64,000 bases of DNA from Pyricularia pennisetigena (lineage: Eukaryota; Ascomycota; Sordariomycetes; Magnaporthales; Pyriculariaceae): contig NC_043740.1 in NCBI RefSeq assembly GCF_004337985.1, forward strand, positions 558,001 through 622,000. Reading direction: 5' to 3'. Each line of letters opens with the position of its first letter. Position 1 is the first letter of the stretch. Under the pieces are notes generated by a model, which was given only the letters and a program-made list of their open reading frames with translations, made no database searches and was not told the origin of the DNA. Both the position numbers and the translations under genes were made by a program. This document shows, in pieces, positions 23,759-35,010 of the stretch.

Positions 23759-24663
23759 ATGCCATCCTCCCTCGACGTCAACAACGCCCGCTTCAACGCC
23801 GAGGCGGCCGAGTGGGACAACAACGTCAAGCATGTCGAGTCGACACAGAAAGCCCTCGACGCAATCAGGCGCCACATCCCCGCCTTTGCAGACGGCACAG
23901 CCAAAGGTGAGCGGAGACGAGCCCCAGCAACGTTCAACCTGTTCCCATCACGTGAGCCCGCAAGACACGCGTGCACTGAAAGAAAAACCCTCAACCCCTC
24001 GCCTGACATGACTGACCACCGCTGCAAAAANNAAAAAAAAAAACAGACCTCGACGTCCTCGAGATCGACTGCGGGACAGGCCTGCTATCATTTCTGCTGG
24101 CGCCGCAGGTCCGAACCCTGATCGGCGTGGACACGGCTTCGGGCATGCTATCAGGCTTCGACGCCAAGCTAGCCGCGCTACCGGACCGCGGCACCGCCAA
24201 CCTGACGAGCGTCAACGTGCTGCTGCGGGACCCGGACGACGCGGCGCTGCAAAAGGCCGCCGCCGAGCTCGACTCGCGCGTCACGGGCTCGTCGGCATCT
24301 CCTCGGCCGCGCCGCTTCGACCTGATCGTGTCGCACCTGACGCTGCACCACATCCCGTCCATGCCGGACATGTTCGCCACGCTGGCCGCGTGCCTCAAGC
24401 CGGGCGGCCGGGTCGCGCTGACCGACTACGAGGACTACGGCGACGAGGCCATCGCGTTCCACCCCGTCGCCAAGCGCGAAGGGGTCGAGAGGCACGGCAT
24501 CCGCAGGGCCGAGGTCGTCGAGGCGATGCGCGAGGCCGGGCTGGTCGACGTTGGCGTCGAGGAGGCGTTTGTTCTTCGCAAGGAGGTTGAGGCCGAGGCC
24601 GAAAACCCGGCGAGGGCGATGGACTTTCCGTTTCTGATCATGCTGGGCAGGAAAAAGGAGTAG
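23759..24663 (+). CDS. Class I SAM-dependent methyltransferase
   Basis: Two exons (23,759-23,906 and 24,047-24,663) give 254 aa. The intron has a GTGAGC donor, an ACTGACC branch site and a CAG acceptor. It also contains an A-run interrupted by two unresolved bases (24,031-24,032). After splicing, motif I reads VLEIDCGTGLLS (about 53-64), the SAM-binding loop. IGVDTASGM follows as the acidic strand-2 motif, then FDLIVSHLTLHHI (motif IV) and LKPGGRVALTDYE (motif V/VI). It resembles small fungal UbiE/COQ5-type methyltransferases. Within the cluster it may O- or C-methylate the terpenoid, but the substrate is unknown. Exon 2 is markedly GC-rich compared with its surroundings. Confidence 0.85.
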
Positions 24664-25307
24664 CAAGTCGCAGGTCAGGAAGATGGGATGGCCAGGAATA
24701 AAACCGGGCTGCGCCGTCTCGGGAATTTACTGCACTGTGTTTGGCAGGCGGGGGGGCGACGGGACGCAGAGATCATAATAATGGTCGATTATAGATCGCG
24801 GATTGTGGGTCATGCCGAGCGATCCGTGTCTCGGACTCTTTTATTTTTTCCCCCAGCAGGGATGAAGCACTATGTTTCCAAGACGTAAGGAAACAGGGGC
24901 AAAGTCACCAAAAACAAAAGTTTAAATGATCAGCTTTGATTGGCAGAAAGCCGTGTTCTTTTTTTAAGTGCCCTGGTATCGTGGAATGTAAAATACAAAA
25001 AGAAAGATCAACAGAGCCCAGCCTGTCAAAGGCAAGGGATGCGACAAGAAGAGAAAAAGAAAAAAAAAAAGGAATGACAAACAGGAAACACTGCCCATAG
25101 ACGGGCGATCAATGAATGTAATACACCGTGAGAGGCCCAAAATCCAAAATCCTACAACCTCATTTCTACAAATGCCCCAAGGGAAGGAAAAGAAAAAAGA
25201 AAAAAAAAAAAAAAAATCAGTGTGTGCTATGTTAGCTCCGATGACCGCTTAGGCGTCAATGTTAGATGCAGACGACAGTGTGCGAGCACTAAATGTCGTC
25301 AAGCCAC
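24664..25307. other. Convergent 3' intergenic region
   Basis: Lies between two genes that end toward each other. It holds several poly(A) runs (for example 25,057-25,071 and 25,198-25,216) and no recognisable coding sequence. Confidence 0.5.
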
Positions 25308-26398
25308 TTAGGCGCGGTTGTTTAGGGACATGCGCTTGCGCAGCCTGTAGGCGATGGCACGCTTGCGGGCGGCAGGGCTCTGGGTGAAGGCACAGCTGCC
25401 ACCGAAGGGGCCGGCAGCAGCACCGTTGCGGACGCGGACGATACAGACGTTGTTGACACCGGCAACAGTAGCCTCGCAAGTCATACCGGCGGGCATCTTG
25501 ACCTCGAGCGGGAACTCGGTGGCGGTGGCCAGGCTCAGACCCTGGAATCCAATGCCCGGGACGTCCTTGACGACCTCGGCCCTCTGGAAAGCATCGGCCT
25601 TGGTACCACCCGAGGTGGCATCAACATCGGCGGTCATGGGACCTGCGCCATCCTGGTTGATCTGGCGGAATGTCATCTTGATGATGCCGTCGGTGCCGAC
25701 GGTCGGCAGGCCGGAGCTGCTACCCTCACCCTCGCTGGCCTTGACGCTGGTCTCAGGGCCGGCCAGAACCTTGGTGCCACCGCCGCCCTGGAGACCACTC
25801 AGACCCTTGAAGAAGTTGCCAAGCTGACGGACAACGAAGTTGCTGCTCGAGACGGGCGCGACGTCCTCGGCCTCCTCATCCTCCTCGACGGCGACAAACC
25901 TGCCTCGGTTGGCGGCAGAAAACCTCGCAGCACCCCTGCCTCCAGCAGCCTTGGCTCCGGCAGCCTTGGCACCACCACCTCCGACGTTTGCTGGGATGTT
26001 GTCCTCCTCACCGACACCGGTGGCGTTGCCGGCAGGTGCTGAGCCCTGACCCATGAAGTTCCTGATCATGACAGCGGCGTCGACGGGACCGCCACCCTGA
26101 GTCCGCCCGAGAGGTGATCCGCCCTGTCGGATCTCCCTGTCGCGAATGATGGCGGTGTCGGCCTGCGAGCCGCAGCCGTTGCTGGTGCAGTCACGAGGAG
26201 TTCCATCGGCAACTATGATCGACCGACTGTCAGTATATAATCTCGGATACACTTTAGCATGGCTGCGTAGACGAGAGGCAAGGACTTACTTGTAAGGCCG
26301 GGCATCTCAACGCCGTTGGCACCGGTCGTCTTGATCACCACACCGTGGGCCGAGACGGTTGCGCTGAGCGCAAGAATGATAGCAGACTGGGTCTTCAT
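25308..26398 (-). CDS. Secreted Egh16/GAS1 (MAS3)-like appressorium protein
   Basis: Two exons (26,398-26,290 and 26,212-25,308; 77-bp intron, GTAAGT donor, TACTGAC branch site) encode 337 aa. The N-terminus is a signal peptide, MKTQSAIILALSATVSAHG. It is followed by VEMPGLT, a cysteine cluster DCTSNGCGSQAD, and the family block SPLGRTQGGGPVDAAVMI. A Gly/Ala-rich low-complexity stretch (about 115-165) precedes a conserved C-terminal domain with paired cysteines (MTCEATVAGVNNVCIVRVRN, then GGSCAF). The architecture is that of the Egh16/GAS1/MAS3 family, known in Magnaporthe and powdery mildew as appressorium-expressed virulence-related proteins; the biochemical role is unknown. A TATA box lies 214 bp upstream. 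There is no obvious link to the terpene pathway. Confidence 0.85.
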
Positions 26399-26611
26399 TG
26401 TGAAAAGAAGTGTGAAGGAAAGTAAATGTTTTTTTTAAATAGAGAAAAATAAAATAAAAAGATAATGCTTCACCTGTGAAGTTGAAGAGAATTGCCTCCG
26501 GGGCTAGAACTAAAGGGACTTGGAAAAGAGAGGGTATCTACCGGGCTGAGAGATGAGGTTGTGGATGGATTGAGCAAGACAAGTCGTGATGGAGGGTGGG
26601 AGCAGTTAGGC

Positions 26612-26619
26612 TTATATAG
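26612..26619 (-). promoter_or_regulatory. TATA box of the Egh16-like gene
   Basis: CTATATAA on the minus strand, about 214 bp before the start codon at 26,398. It fits a highly expressed secreted protein gene. Confidence 0.5.
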
Positions 26620-29192
26620 AAGGCCTTGAAACGTTTCCCGGCGAGGCAAACACCAGACGATACAGCGTACAATGGCTACCAAGACAGGACCATACCTTAC
26701 ACAAGCCGACCCGAACACCCATCCAAGGAAACGCCGGGTTATCCAGATGACCGATTGTTTAACAGACGCCGGCATAGTTGCGACAGCTTACACCCCAGAA
26801 CAGGTTTAGCGCGATGCTCCAGACTGAACCTTGTCAGCGAATCGCATTCACTGGTGATTACATCGATGTGGGAACCACGGTGTTGTTTCCCGGAACTTAA
26901 GCTTGCTCACATATTAGTGGGACCTCTGTTGCTGAGAAACGCTGAATATGGAGCCTGGGGTTCCTCAGAATACAAGGTAAAACTTAGCGTTAATTCTTGC
27001 ACACGTTATGTTGGACCACGTCCCTTGGAATATCCAAGAACAAAACATGCCTAAGGGCTCTCTACCATTGCCTGTTTCGGTAGTCGACCCGGCTGGGTTT
27101 CGTGCACTTGTTTACATCAATCAATGATAGATGCTTGGCGATACCTGGGTGGACGACTGTGCCTCAGCCGTCAGGGCTTGGAACGAGACATGACAAGAGA
27201 AACATATCAGCCGCAGACCCAGATTTTTCCAGCTGTGCGATAGGCTTCCGGGGTATTCGGCAACCACCAGGCCAAATGCTGGACGGTTCACATTATCAGA
27301 GTTGCATCGTTGCAAGGTGGCAGTGCGAAGTGCGGAGATGTGTTGAGGATCAGTCTCGCCGATCATCAATTGTTTCTTGCCGGGGGACCCTCCATGCGCA
27401 CCGTACGTATGTAATTTGATGGATGAAGTTGCTTTTTCCATGGAGCACCCCAGCGGCTACCAAGAGCCTCCATTTTTGCCTTTTCTCATCGTGTCTTCCA
27501 ATCTCGAGACATTAGCGGAAAGCTGAAACTTGGAGCTTCTGGAAAGGGGTTATAGTCATCTGTTCTTTGGCCGTTTTCCTCCTGAATTATAGGCCGCAAA
27601 AATTAAGGCACAGTGGAGTTGGACGTGTCTCAACTAGAATTTGGGCGGCGACAGGGAGCAAATGAAACAAACACTTGCTATGTTTAGATGTGAACCCCAA
27701 AGGTTGGCGAGGGATAAAAGCCTGTGCGGTGTGAAAAACAAGAGGCAAAAAAGAAAATATTGGCGATACGGAAACAGACGAAGAAAGCCAGAGACGAAAT
27801 CTCTCACACGGCCTCAACTGCGCAGGCAGGCAGAATTTCGAACTGCACTCGAACGGTGGACGCACACAACAATTCCACGGTTAATGCATTGTCTGGCGAC
27901 CTTGGATGCAATGAGCAGTGTAGGTGAAAATTTGCAGCACAAGAATCCAGAGGTCGATTCAGTGGTCGAGAAAGATTGGACGAATCGCAGCTCTCACAAC
28001 AACAAAGTAGGCGCCGCCAGGAGAATGAAACCAATGGAGAGACGACAAGGGATGAATGAGATAGATTGCGCGCAATCGTTGCCTATGCCTCCGATCGACG
28101 TCTACCAGCAGACTCGCTGTTGCGTAGGTTGGTTGCCAGCCATGATTGCGTCGCCGACGGCGGACAGGTCGCGGTCGGAGATTATTCGTGGTCGAGACGC
28201 GATAATCTCGAGTCGGGCAACTGCCGCAGAGACAAGACATCGAGGATGGATTGCTTGAACGACATGATTTTCAAAGAGCTCGTGTCGTGAAAATGGGCAG
28301 TGGTTGTTGAGCTAGTCCAGTCTCGCTGGGTGACGGTGCTTGGAGAACTGTCGAACGACTGTATCACGTGTCTCAGCTCAGCTCTGGCAAGTGGCAAAGC
28401 GGGGTAGGCGGGGTCCATCCTCAACAGCTAGCTGCCTCAACCAAAATACGAGGCGATGAACGAAGAAAAAAAAAAAAAAAAAAACAGAACCCCTCGTACT
28501 CAACCTAGGGGTTTCTCAAAAACGATAGCAGAATCCAATCATCTCATATCATCGATTATTGAAAAAGAAATAGCACATGCACGAACACATCAAAAAAAAG
28601 TAGCATCAGCTAAAAAAGAACAGAGCAAATATGCTTCACCGCTTCAACGACTGTCAGCTAATGTTCAGCACGAGACGCAAGTGCAAGGGATCCGTTGCGG
28701 CCTCGAACAAACAAGTCGCGCCAAGTTTCGGACTACCGACAGGCGTCAGCACACCGCCGCACGACCGTTCCTGTCTCTTTTCCTTAGTGCTGTAGAAACC
28801 GTCTTAGGTCATCGTCTCCTAAACGTCAAGCGCGCGCGCACGTACCTGTCAAGAACCACTTTAAGGGTCTTTCTGTTGCACACTACCGCGACTATTCGAC
28901 AGGAGTCGGTGCGAAAATTACTTTTCGACCGATCCGAGCTTATCATGGTCGTAATTTGTGGTCGCCCTTCGGCAGCTTTTTTTTTTTTTTTTCTCACCGC
29001 TCGGAGCCGCGAATACCGATCCAGCGCCTTTATCTGTGTGTAGGTAGGTAATCAACGTTTTTCGTGTGGCGGCTGCGGTGTAAGTGCAAAAGCAAGGGCC
29101 GCCTGCAAACCGGACGCCCGACGGGGGAGTAATCCAAATGGGCACTGAACCTCTACGCGCTACTTTGCGGGAAAAAGAGGGAAAGGGACTGG
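26620..29192. other. Long non-coding stretch upstream of BUF1
   Basis: About 2.6 kb without a gene I can support. Frames of 130-200 codons exist (for example 27,641-28,258 and 28,456-29,043), but they have erratic composition, run into poly(A/T) tracts and show no domain. The region likely contains the Egh16-like and BUF1 upstream regions, and possibly an unrecognised or non-coding transcript. Confidence 0.45.
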
Positions 29193-29200
29193 TATATAAA
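29193..29200 (+). promoter_or_regulatory. TATA box of the BUF1-type gene
   Basis: TATATAAA, 205 bp before the ATG at 29,405. The leader between them is C/T-rich, as in well-expressed fungal genes. Confidence 0.55.
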
Positions 29201-29404
29201 ACGTCTGCTTTTCTCCAGCTAGAAAGCCAGAAATAAAAAATTGAAACGAATTACATCCATTCTCATTCATCCATCATTCTTTCGCCGCTATAGTCTCTTT
29301 TGACGCCCGTTAAACCGCCCGATATCCCCCAAGTTCAAGCCACCGGACGATCGATTAGCCTCGCAGCCTTTCGCCGGATTTCTTCTTTGCATATCTGAAT
29401 CAAG

Positions 29405-30646
29405 ATGCCTGCCGTTACCCAGTCGCGCGGCCAGAGCAAGTATGACGAGATCCCAGGCCCCCTGGGTCCTCAGTCAGCCTCTCTCGAGGGCAAGGTTGCC
29501 CTTGTGACCGGTGCTGGTGCGTGTTCCTCACCTTGCAGCCCCCTTCCATATTGCCCATATGGTCATGCGACTAACGTATTCCCCTCGCCCCGACAGGCCG
29601 TGGTATCGGCAGGGAGATGGCCATGGAGCTCGGCCGTCGTGGCTGCAAGGTCATTGTCAACTACGCCAACAGCACCGAGTCCGCCGAGGAGGTCGTCGCC
29701 GCCATCAAGAAGAACGGCTCCGACGCCGCCTGCATCAAGGCCAACGTCGGTGTCGTCGAGGAGATTGTCAAGATGTTCGAGGAGGCCGTCAAGATCTTTG
29801 GCAAGCTTGACATTGTTTGCTCCAACAGCGGTGTCGTCTCCTTCGGTCACGTCAAGGATGTCACCCCCGAGGAGTTTGACCGCGTCTTCAACATCAACAC
29901 CCGTGGCCAGTTCTTTGTCGCCCGCGAGGCCTACAAGCACCTTGAGGTCGGCGGCCGTCTGATCCTGATGGGCTCCATCACCGGTAAGTCGCCAGAACAG
30001 CCAGTCTGTATGCCAAAAGTATGTTGCTGACTGTCACCTGATCCAGGACAAGCAAAGGGCGTCCCGAAACACGCCGTCTACTCCGGATCCAAGGGCGCCA
30101 TTGAGACCTTTGCTCGCTGCATGGCTATCGGTGAGCCTTGATCTTCCACAGAGAGAGCCCTCACCCCTGTCATGTCCTGTCGCATGTCACGTGATGCCCC
30201 TTGCCACAACCACCTACAGCCACTGACTTTTTTCTTCCCGCAGACATGGCCGACAAGAAGATCACCGTCAACGTTGTTGCCCCGGGTGGTATCAAGACCG
30301 ACATGTACCACGCTGTCTGCAGAGAATACATCCCCAACGGCGAGAACCTCACCGACGAGGAGGTCGACGAGGTATATCCCTCCGCATCTGCGCGATCCCC
30401 AAGGTCCTTGGCCCGGAGCAATGCTAACTTCGTCCTTCTCTTTGCAGTTTGCTGCACAAGCCTGGTCGCCGCTAAAGAGGGTGGGCCTACCCATTGACAT
30501 CGCCAGAGTCGTTTGCTTCCTGGCTAGCAACGACGGAGGCTGGATCGTAAGTACTGATCTCAAAGGACGCCCAAGATCTGAATGTATAGCTAACAGACCT
30601 CAAGACCGGCAAGGTTATGGGCATTGACGGTGGTGCTTGCATGTAA
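29405..30646 (+). CDS. BUF1: Trihydroxynaphthalene reductase (DHN-melanin)
   Basis: Six exons give 283 aa, the length I know for the Magnaporthe enzyme: 29,405-29,516, 29,597-29,983, 30,047-30,130, 30,244-30,371, 30,448-30,546 and 30,605-30,646. It is a classical NADPH-dependent short-chain dehydrogenase/reductase. The cofactor loop TGAGRGIG is joined across intron 1. The catalytic triad is S164 (MGSITG), Y178 and K182 (YSGSK). The C-terminal Met283, which contacts substrate in the known enzyme, is the last codon. It reduces tetra- and trihydroxynaphthalene in melanin synthesis in the cytosol. The last intron is best closed at an AAG acceptor (30,602-30,604), because the nearer CAG gives a wrong frame. 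A second copy of the last exon lies 10 bp after the stop. Confidence 0.95.
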
Positions 30647-30655
30647 ATGGTCCGG

Positions 30656-30703
30656 GACCTCATGGGCAAGGTTATCGGTATCGATGGCGGTGCCTGCATG
30701 TAA
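30656..30703 (+). repeat. Duplicated, diverged last exon of BUF1
   Basis: Starting from a shared GACCTCA, this copy reads [12 protein letters not shown] then TAA, against [12 protein letters not shown] then TAA in the used exon. Codons differ mostly at third positions, so the protein is preserved while the DNA is not. No AG lies just upstream, so it has no obvious acceptor in this genome. Confidence 0.8.
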
Positions 30704-32963
30704 ATTGAAACCGCAGCTGGAGGTATATACATGCATATCGATACTACAAAAAATGGAAACTGTCAATACACAATTCTCTGCCTTTTTCTTGGTCCTGTAT
30801 GCAGCCACCCGGGCGGCTTTTCCTTCTCACGGTATGCCATTCGGTCAGCCTCCGACATCTCCCTGATCCTCTTCTTCCTGCTTGAACCATCTCGCGCGAG
30901 CTTGTTCTTTTTATCCTCTGTTGTCATATTGGCCCTGTACAGCGCCCCTTGCCTGCGCGATGCTTCGTTTTTTTATTTATCTTACCCTCGGACAGCTCAA
31001 GAGCCCGTTCGAGGACGATGGTTATTGCACTTCACTTGATGGCCACGGTTCGTGGAGCTCCAGCGTAGCGATTTGCTTAGCCCGAACAAAAGCGTCCTTA
31101 GATAAGGTGGCAGCTGCAAGATCCAGGTGAAGTGCAAGTACAGCGGCAAGTAGCATCCTGACAACCTACATTCGCAAGACGAAATCGCCTCTATTATCTC
31201 GAGAATCAGAGTGGACAACTTCAGGCTTTGCCATCGGAGCACTGAGGATTTTGCTGCCACTTACAGCTACATGGCCTCCATTTTCTCACTGTGCACAAGG
31301 GCCTAGAGTCTGGTGAGCTGTCTCAAGAGCAGAGGAACGCTGTCTTGAAGCAGTTTTTGCACTGCATTGTCACGCCAAGCAAACCCTTTGCCGAAATCCG
31401 GTCGGGGCAAGCTGGGAAAAAGGAGGAACGAAGACGACACACGCTGGAGCGGTCGTGTTCACGCTTCCACTCTTGAGCATGTAGAAAACTACAAGGTTTC
31501 TTCCTGGAGGGCTTTTGATAAACAGCTAGACTAAGTACGCTGAGCGAATCCAAGTGCCTCAATGGCTGAGCCAAGCCGGCAATGTGGTCTTCATAGCCGA
31601 CACTCCTATGCAGGCCATATTGGCCAAAAAAAAAAAAACGAGAGGAATGCGGAACATCAGCATGCGCCTCGACCGTTTTTTTGCGTCCCAAGTTCCCCTC
31701 CGTCCTAGCCAATCGCAACATGGTCGACGTCATTGCGAAGGATCAAGAAGGGAAGCAGGTCCCTGGTAAGATTCTCATGGACGAGGATGACATCAACCGT
31801 CGAGGCTCAGCTGGCCGCTATCAACGGCATGGCTACCGCCTCTCAGAATCCCGACAGCAGCGCCTCCTTGTCTTCCTTTTTGCGCATTCACAACAATCTC
31901 ATTGCTGAGCTCGCCAAGATTCCCCAGTCTGAGTCTTGTCACGACCTGATTGACACTTGCACTGTCAATTCATCCATGGGTCATGATGCAGACTACGTCG
32001 TTGCTCTTACCAATGGTGTCAGAACAGACAAGGAGGTCTGTGATCTGTTTGCGCTTGTCTTCTCTGTCCAGACTGTGTCTGTCCTGGTTTTTCTCACTCT
32101 CCGCAGAGCTAAAATTGACCATGTCCTGAGGACATGCGCTTCGCAATGGAATTTGATATTGCAGTGGATTTGAAAATGAACTTGTGTCATGGTGCTCTTT
32201 TATTTCTTCCCACTTGAGAATGATACTCTGCTAGGAATGGACTCACCTCATGCAGTTTCCTTCCTTTCGCCTGTATTAGAGACACAGATTCGACTAATCA
32301 CCGCAATGCAGGTCTTGACCTGTATATTTCCTTTTGTACGTGAGATGCTTTGAAGAGATTGATGCTCAGTCTATTTATTTATTGATAAACCGACCTACGT
32401 ACCGACCTACATACTGATCTGTCTAGTGACTTGTTTACGAATCCGTCAATTTACCCATCCAACATTCGGCGTTTGCCAAGCTTGGGACACACAAAGATGG
32501 CCGATCTAGGTTTCGTAAGGCAGGCGGGTATTCTTATATACTCAATACAGGGCGAGCAATTTCGGCAACTTTGGAAGTCTTATGGAAGATTATATTGTAA
32601 TTATTTTACCAAATATCGCGTCCAAATCCACCCCGAGCCTCATTCCCAATTGGGAACGACTTTTCTGCAAAGTCCCAGTCAAGATGGACTCGCCATTACA
32701 ATTTGCTGGTGACATCGAGGGCCGAGACACTGGATGCAGATTCTTTCCCAACGCAGCTTGTACAGGAACAAGACTGGCCAGGACCGTGACTTTGTCGCAA
32801 AGCCGATTCCTCCTTTGGCTTGGCCACTTGTCAGGAACCAAGATAAATTGAAAAAAAAAACCCCCCCGACCAAAGTCGGCATTACCTCCACAGTTTTCGC
32901 TCCCATCCAAGTCTCTCGTACAAAACCACCAGCACGCGGTCGGCTTTGCTCCCGCATCCCTCT
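30704..32963. other. BUF1 downstream region, no supported gene
   Basis: Broken frames at about 31,290-31,480 and 31,733-32,173 have fairly normal amino-acid composition (for example AINGMATASQNPDSSASLSS and DLIDTCTVNSSMGHDADYVV). They might be exons or a decayed gene, but no start, splice pattern or family could be settled. A poly(A) run lies at 31,627-31,638. Confidence 0.35.
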
Positions 32964-33290
32964 TCAAGAGGAATTCTCCTCTTCTGATCCCCCGAACAAG
33001 CGGCAAAACAAGTTGCACGGTTTTGGTGGTTGGAGTGCGGCTTTGGCAACGTCTCCACGTGTGGCGCCCGAGGGCGCCGAGGTTCTGGGCCCCGACACTC
33101 TGGGTGCCCCGAACCTGGATCTGGGCGACCGCTCGACCAGATCGCCGTCGCTGCGGGCCGCCAGAGAAGCGAGGTTGGTGGCGCCGCCCACATGGCGGAC
33201 CTGGATGGGGGCGGCTGGTCCGTCCTGTCCGCTGGCCAGGGCGGCTGGCACCGAGAGGAGGACGAGGGCGGTTAGGCGGGTGAGCTGCAT
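32964..33290 (-). CDS. Small secreted protein, unrecognised
   Basis: A 108-aa frame begins with a convincing signal peptide, MQLTRLTALVLLSVPAALAS. The mature part is Ala/Gly/Arg/Ser-rich and ends with a two-cysteine segment KPCNLFCRLFGGSEEE. A TATA box (33,490-33,483) lies about 195 bp upstream, supporting real transcription. The frame may continue past the stop through an intron, since the following 300 bp has open minus-strand frames; this could not be settled. No family was recognised. It could be a secreted effector or cell-wall protein. Sense-strand frames over the same bases look like shadows. Confidence 0.5.
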   Translation of the reverse strand: MQLTRLTALVLLSVPAALASGQDGPAAPIQVRHVGGATNLASLAARSDGDLVERSPRSRFGAPRVSGPRTSAPSGATRGDVAKAALQPPKPCNLFCRLFGGSEEENSS

Positions 33291-33482
33291 TTTGCTTAAG
33301 GATTGGTTTGGGTTGAAAAAGAATGTGGTGCTTCAATCGAATACGTCCCGCGTGATGGCGCCCAGCTTCTTTTTCGAAAAGAAAAGTGGCTCGATGAAAA
33401 GAATGTTAACTTTTGGTTTGTAAATGAGAGGTGTTGTTGTCGTCCTTCTCTTGCGGGGGAAAGAAGGGGAGGACTCATGGGG

Positions 33483-33490
33483 TTTATATA
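33483..33490 (-). promoter_or_regulatory. TATA box of the small secreted protein gene
   Basis: TTATATAA on the minus strand, about 195 bp upstream of the ATG at 33,290. Confidence 0.45.
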
Positions 33491-35010
33491 ATCCCAAGTA
33501 CAGCATTGCTTTGGGGACTGGCACTATTCCCGGTGTCAATCAGAAAAGACTATTTCATTCTTTATTTTGTTTCCCCCTCCACCCTTGGACATTCTTCACA
33601 CTCAAGCGACTTTCTGATGGCCTTTGGAGCAGAAAATCCTGTAAACAGCGATGGCGCGAGTCACATGGAAGATCCGATCCGGGTCGCTAAGGTGATCTAC
33701 GACATGTAACCAAGCAAACGATGGCGATGAATCCCAAGTTTCAAGTTAGATTATGCATCTAGCTATTGTGAAGAGTCTATTTAAAGAAATATTTGGTCCT
33801 CCGGCGATATGGCGAAGTAGAGATGAACATGGCATTTCTTCCTTCCCTGAGACGAGAGTCGGGCGATGAACTTCAGATAATAATGCTGGCTTCCTCTTCC
33901 CAAGCTTCGCTGGCGATTCATTAACCACTGGGAAATTTATGCTTGAAATGTCTTGTTTTGCCCTTCTTATTTGCGAGCGGTAAGGGCAGCCTCCGTGGCA
34001 CCTCTGCTTTGTTGACGAGCTTTGCATTCTTCCTGTTGTCTGGATATTTCAGTCGTGCAGACAACGAGCGACCAAGTGCAAGTGTAGTGCAACCCACAGC
34101 AGTATGATTCAAAATTTACCAAGAAAAAAAAAAAAAAAAAAAAAAAACAACGTTTACAAACATTTTGTACAACGCCTCGGCAGGGATTACCCCAGAGCGT
34201 CTGACGGAGCATGGCCCGGTTTTCCCGACCCCATGTCTGAACTCTGCTCGATACCTGACATAAGCTTATCTGATGAATCATGCCTTCCCCTGTGCCGGCG
34301 AATACCGACCAAGGTTATCTTGGCATTCTAGAAACATTGCCGGAAGCCCAACATCAGCTTTTAAGGTGGAGGGCTCCCTCAGCCATCGGTCCCGCGGGGA
34401 CATGACCTGAAAATCTGTGGGAAAGCCAGGAGTAAGCCGGGGGCAAGCCAGTTGAAATAGAAGAAATGAAGCATGGCAGAACCTGACGGTGAGATCTGCA
34501 GACTGTCGCTCCGGCACGACGTCTTCCTGATGTCGGTTGAGTGGACACGGAGGACAAAGTTGGGGTCCAGAATGATGATCGCGGTGGCATTGCAGGTGAG
34601 GCAAATACCAAAAAAATACAAGGACGTAACGGACAAGAGTGACTTGAAATTTTGGAGTACGATGCCCACCTCAAAACTCGTCGCGGCTCATCTTCAGCGT
34701 ATCGATTCAAGGCTTGATGACGGCAGATGGGTCGCCACGAAAGGCCGACATAGTACAGAAAAATTATGATCTTATAGTCCCAATCTCTTTTCTACCCTGC
34801 CGGGCATCGTTAAAGCTTTCAAACCCTGGGTCGTCCGTACAAAGTTTCTTCAGTGTCGTGCACAGCCACTACAAGGAAAATGGAGGAATTTTGAGGTCTC
34901 GAGTCTCTTTTCCTGAAAGCTCAAGCCATAGAACACAAAGCAGCTTGCGCCATCACATCAACACAGCCATGACAACAACTTCCACCTTTACCGTCACAGA
35001 CCTCCTGCCA
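33491..35010. other. Intergenic, no supported gene
   Basis: No frame with a recognisable protein. A long poly(A) run (about 34,122-34,146) is the only conspicuous feature. Confidence 0.45.

Noticed and set aside
24178..24666. 162-codon minus-strand frame across the methyltransferase
   Set aside because: A shadow in GC-rich coding sequence. The plus strand has clear SAM-binding motifs and splice sites.
25354..25827. 157-codon plus-strand frame opposite the Egh16-like gene
   Set aside because: A shadow of the minus-strand gene, which has a signal peptide, an intron and family blocks.
27641..28258. 205-codon plus-strand frame upstream of BUF1
   Set aside because: No domain, irregular composition, overlapping open frames on both strands and no promoter-like signal at its start.
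28456..29043. 195-codon plus-strand frame with Lys and Phe runs
   Set aside because: The runs come from poly(A) and poly(T) tracts. It lies in the BUF1 upstream region and shows no family resemblance.
32590..33336. 248-codon minus-strand frame overlapping the small secreted protein
   Set aside because: Arg/Pro-rich out-of-frame reading. The alternative frame has a signal peptide and a TATA box at the right distance.
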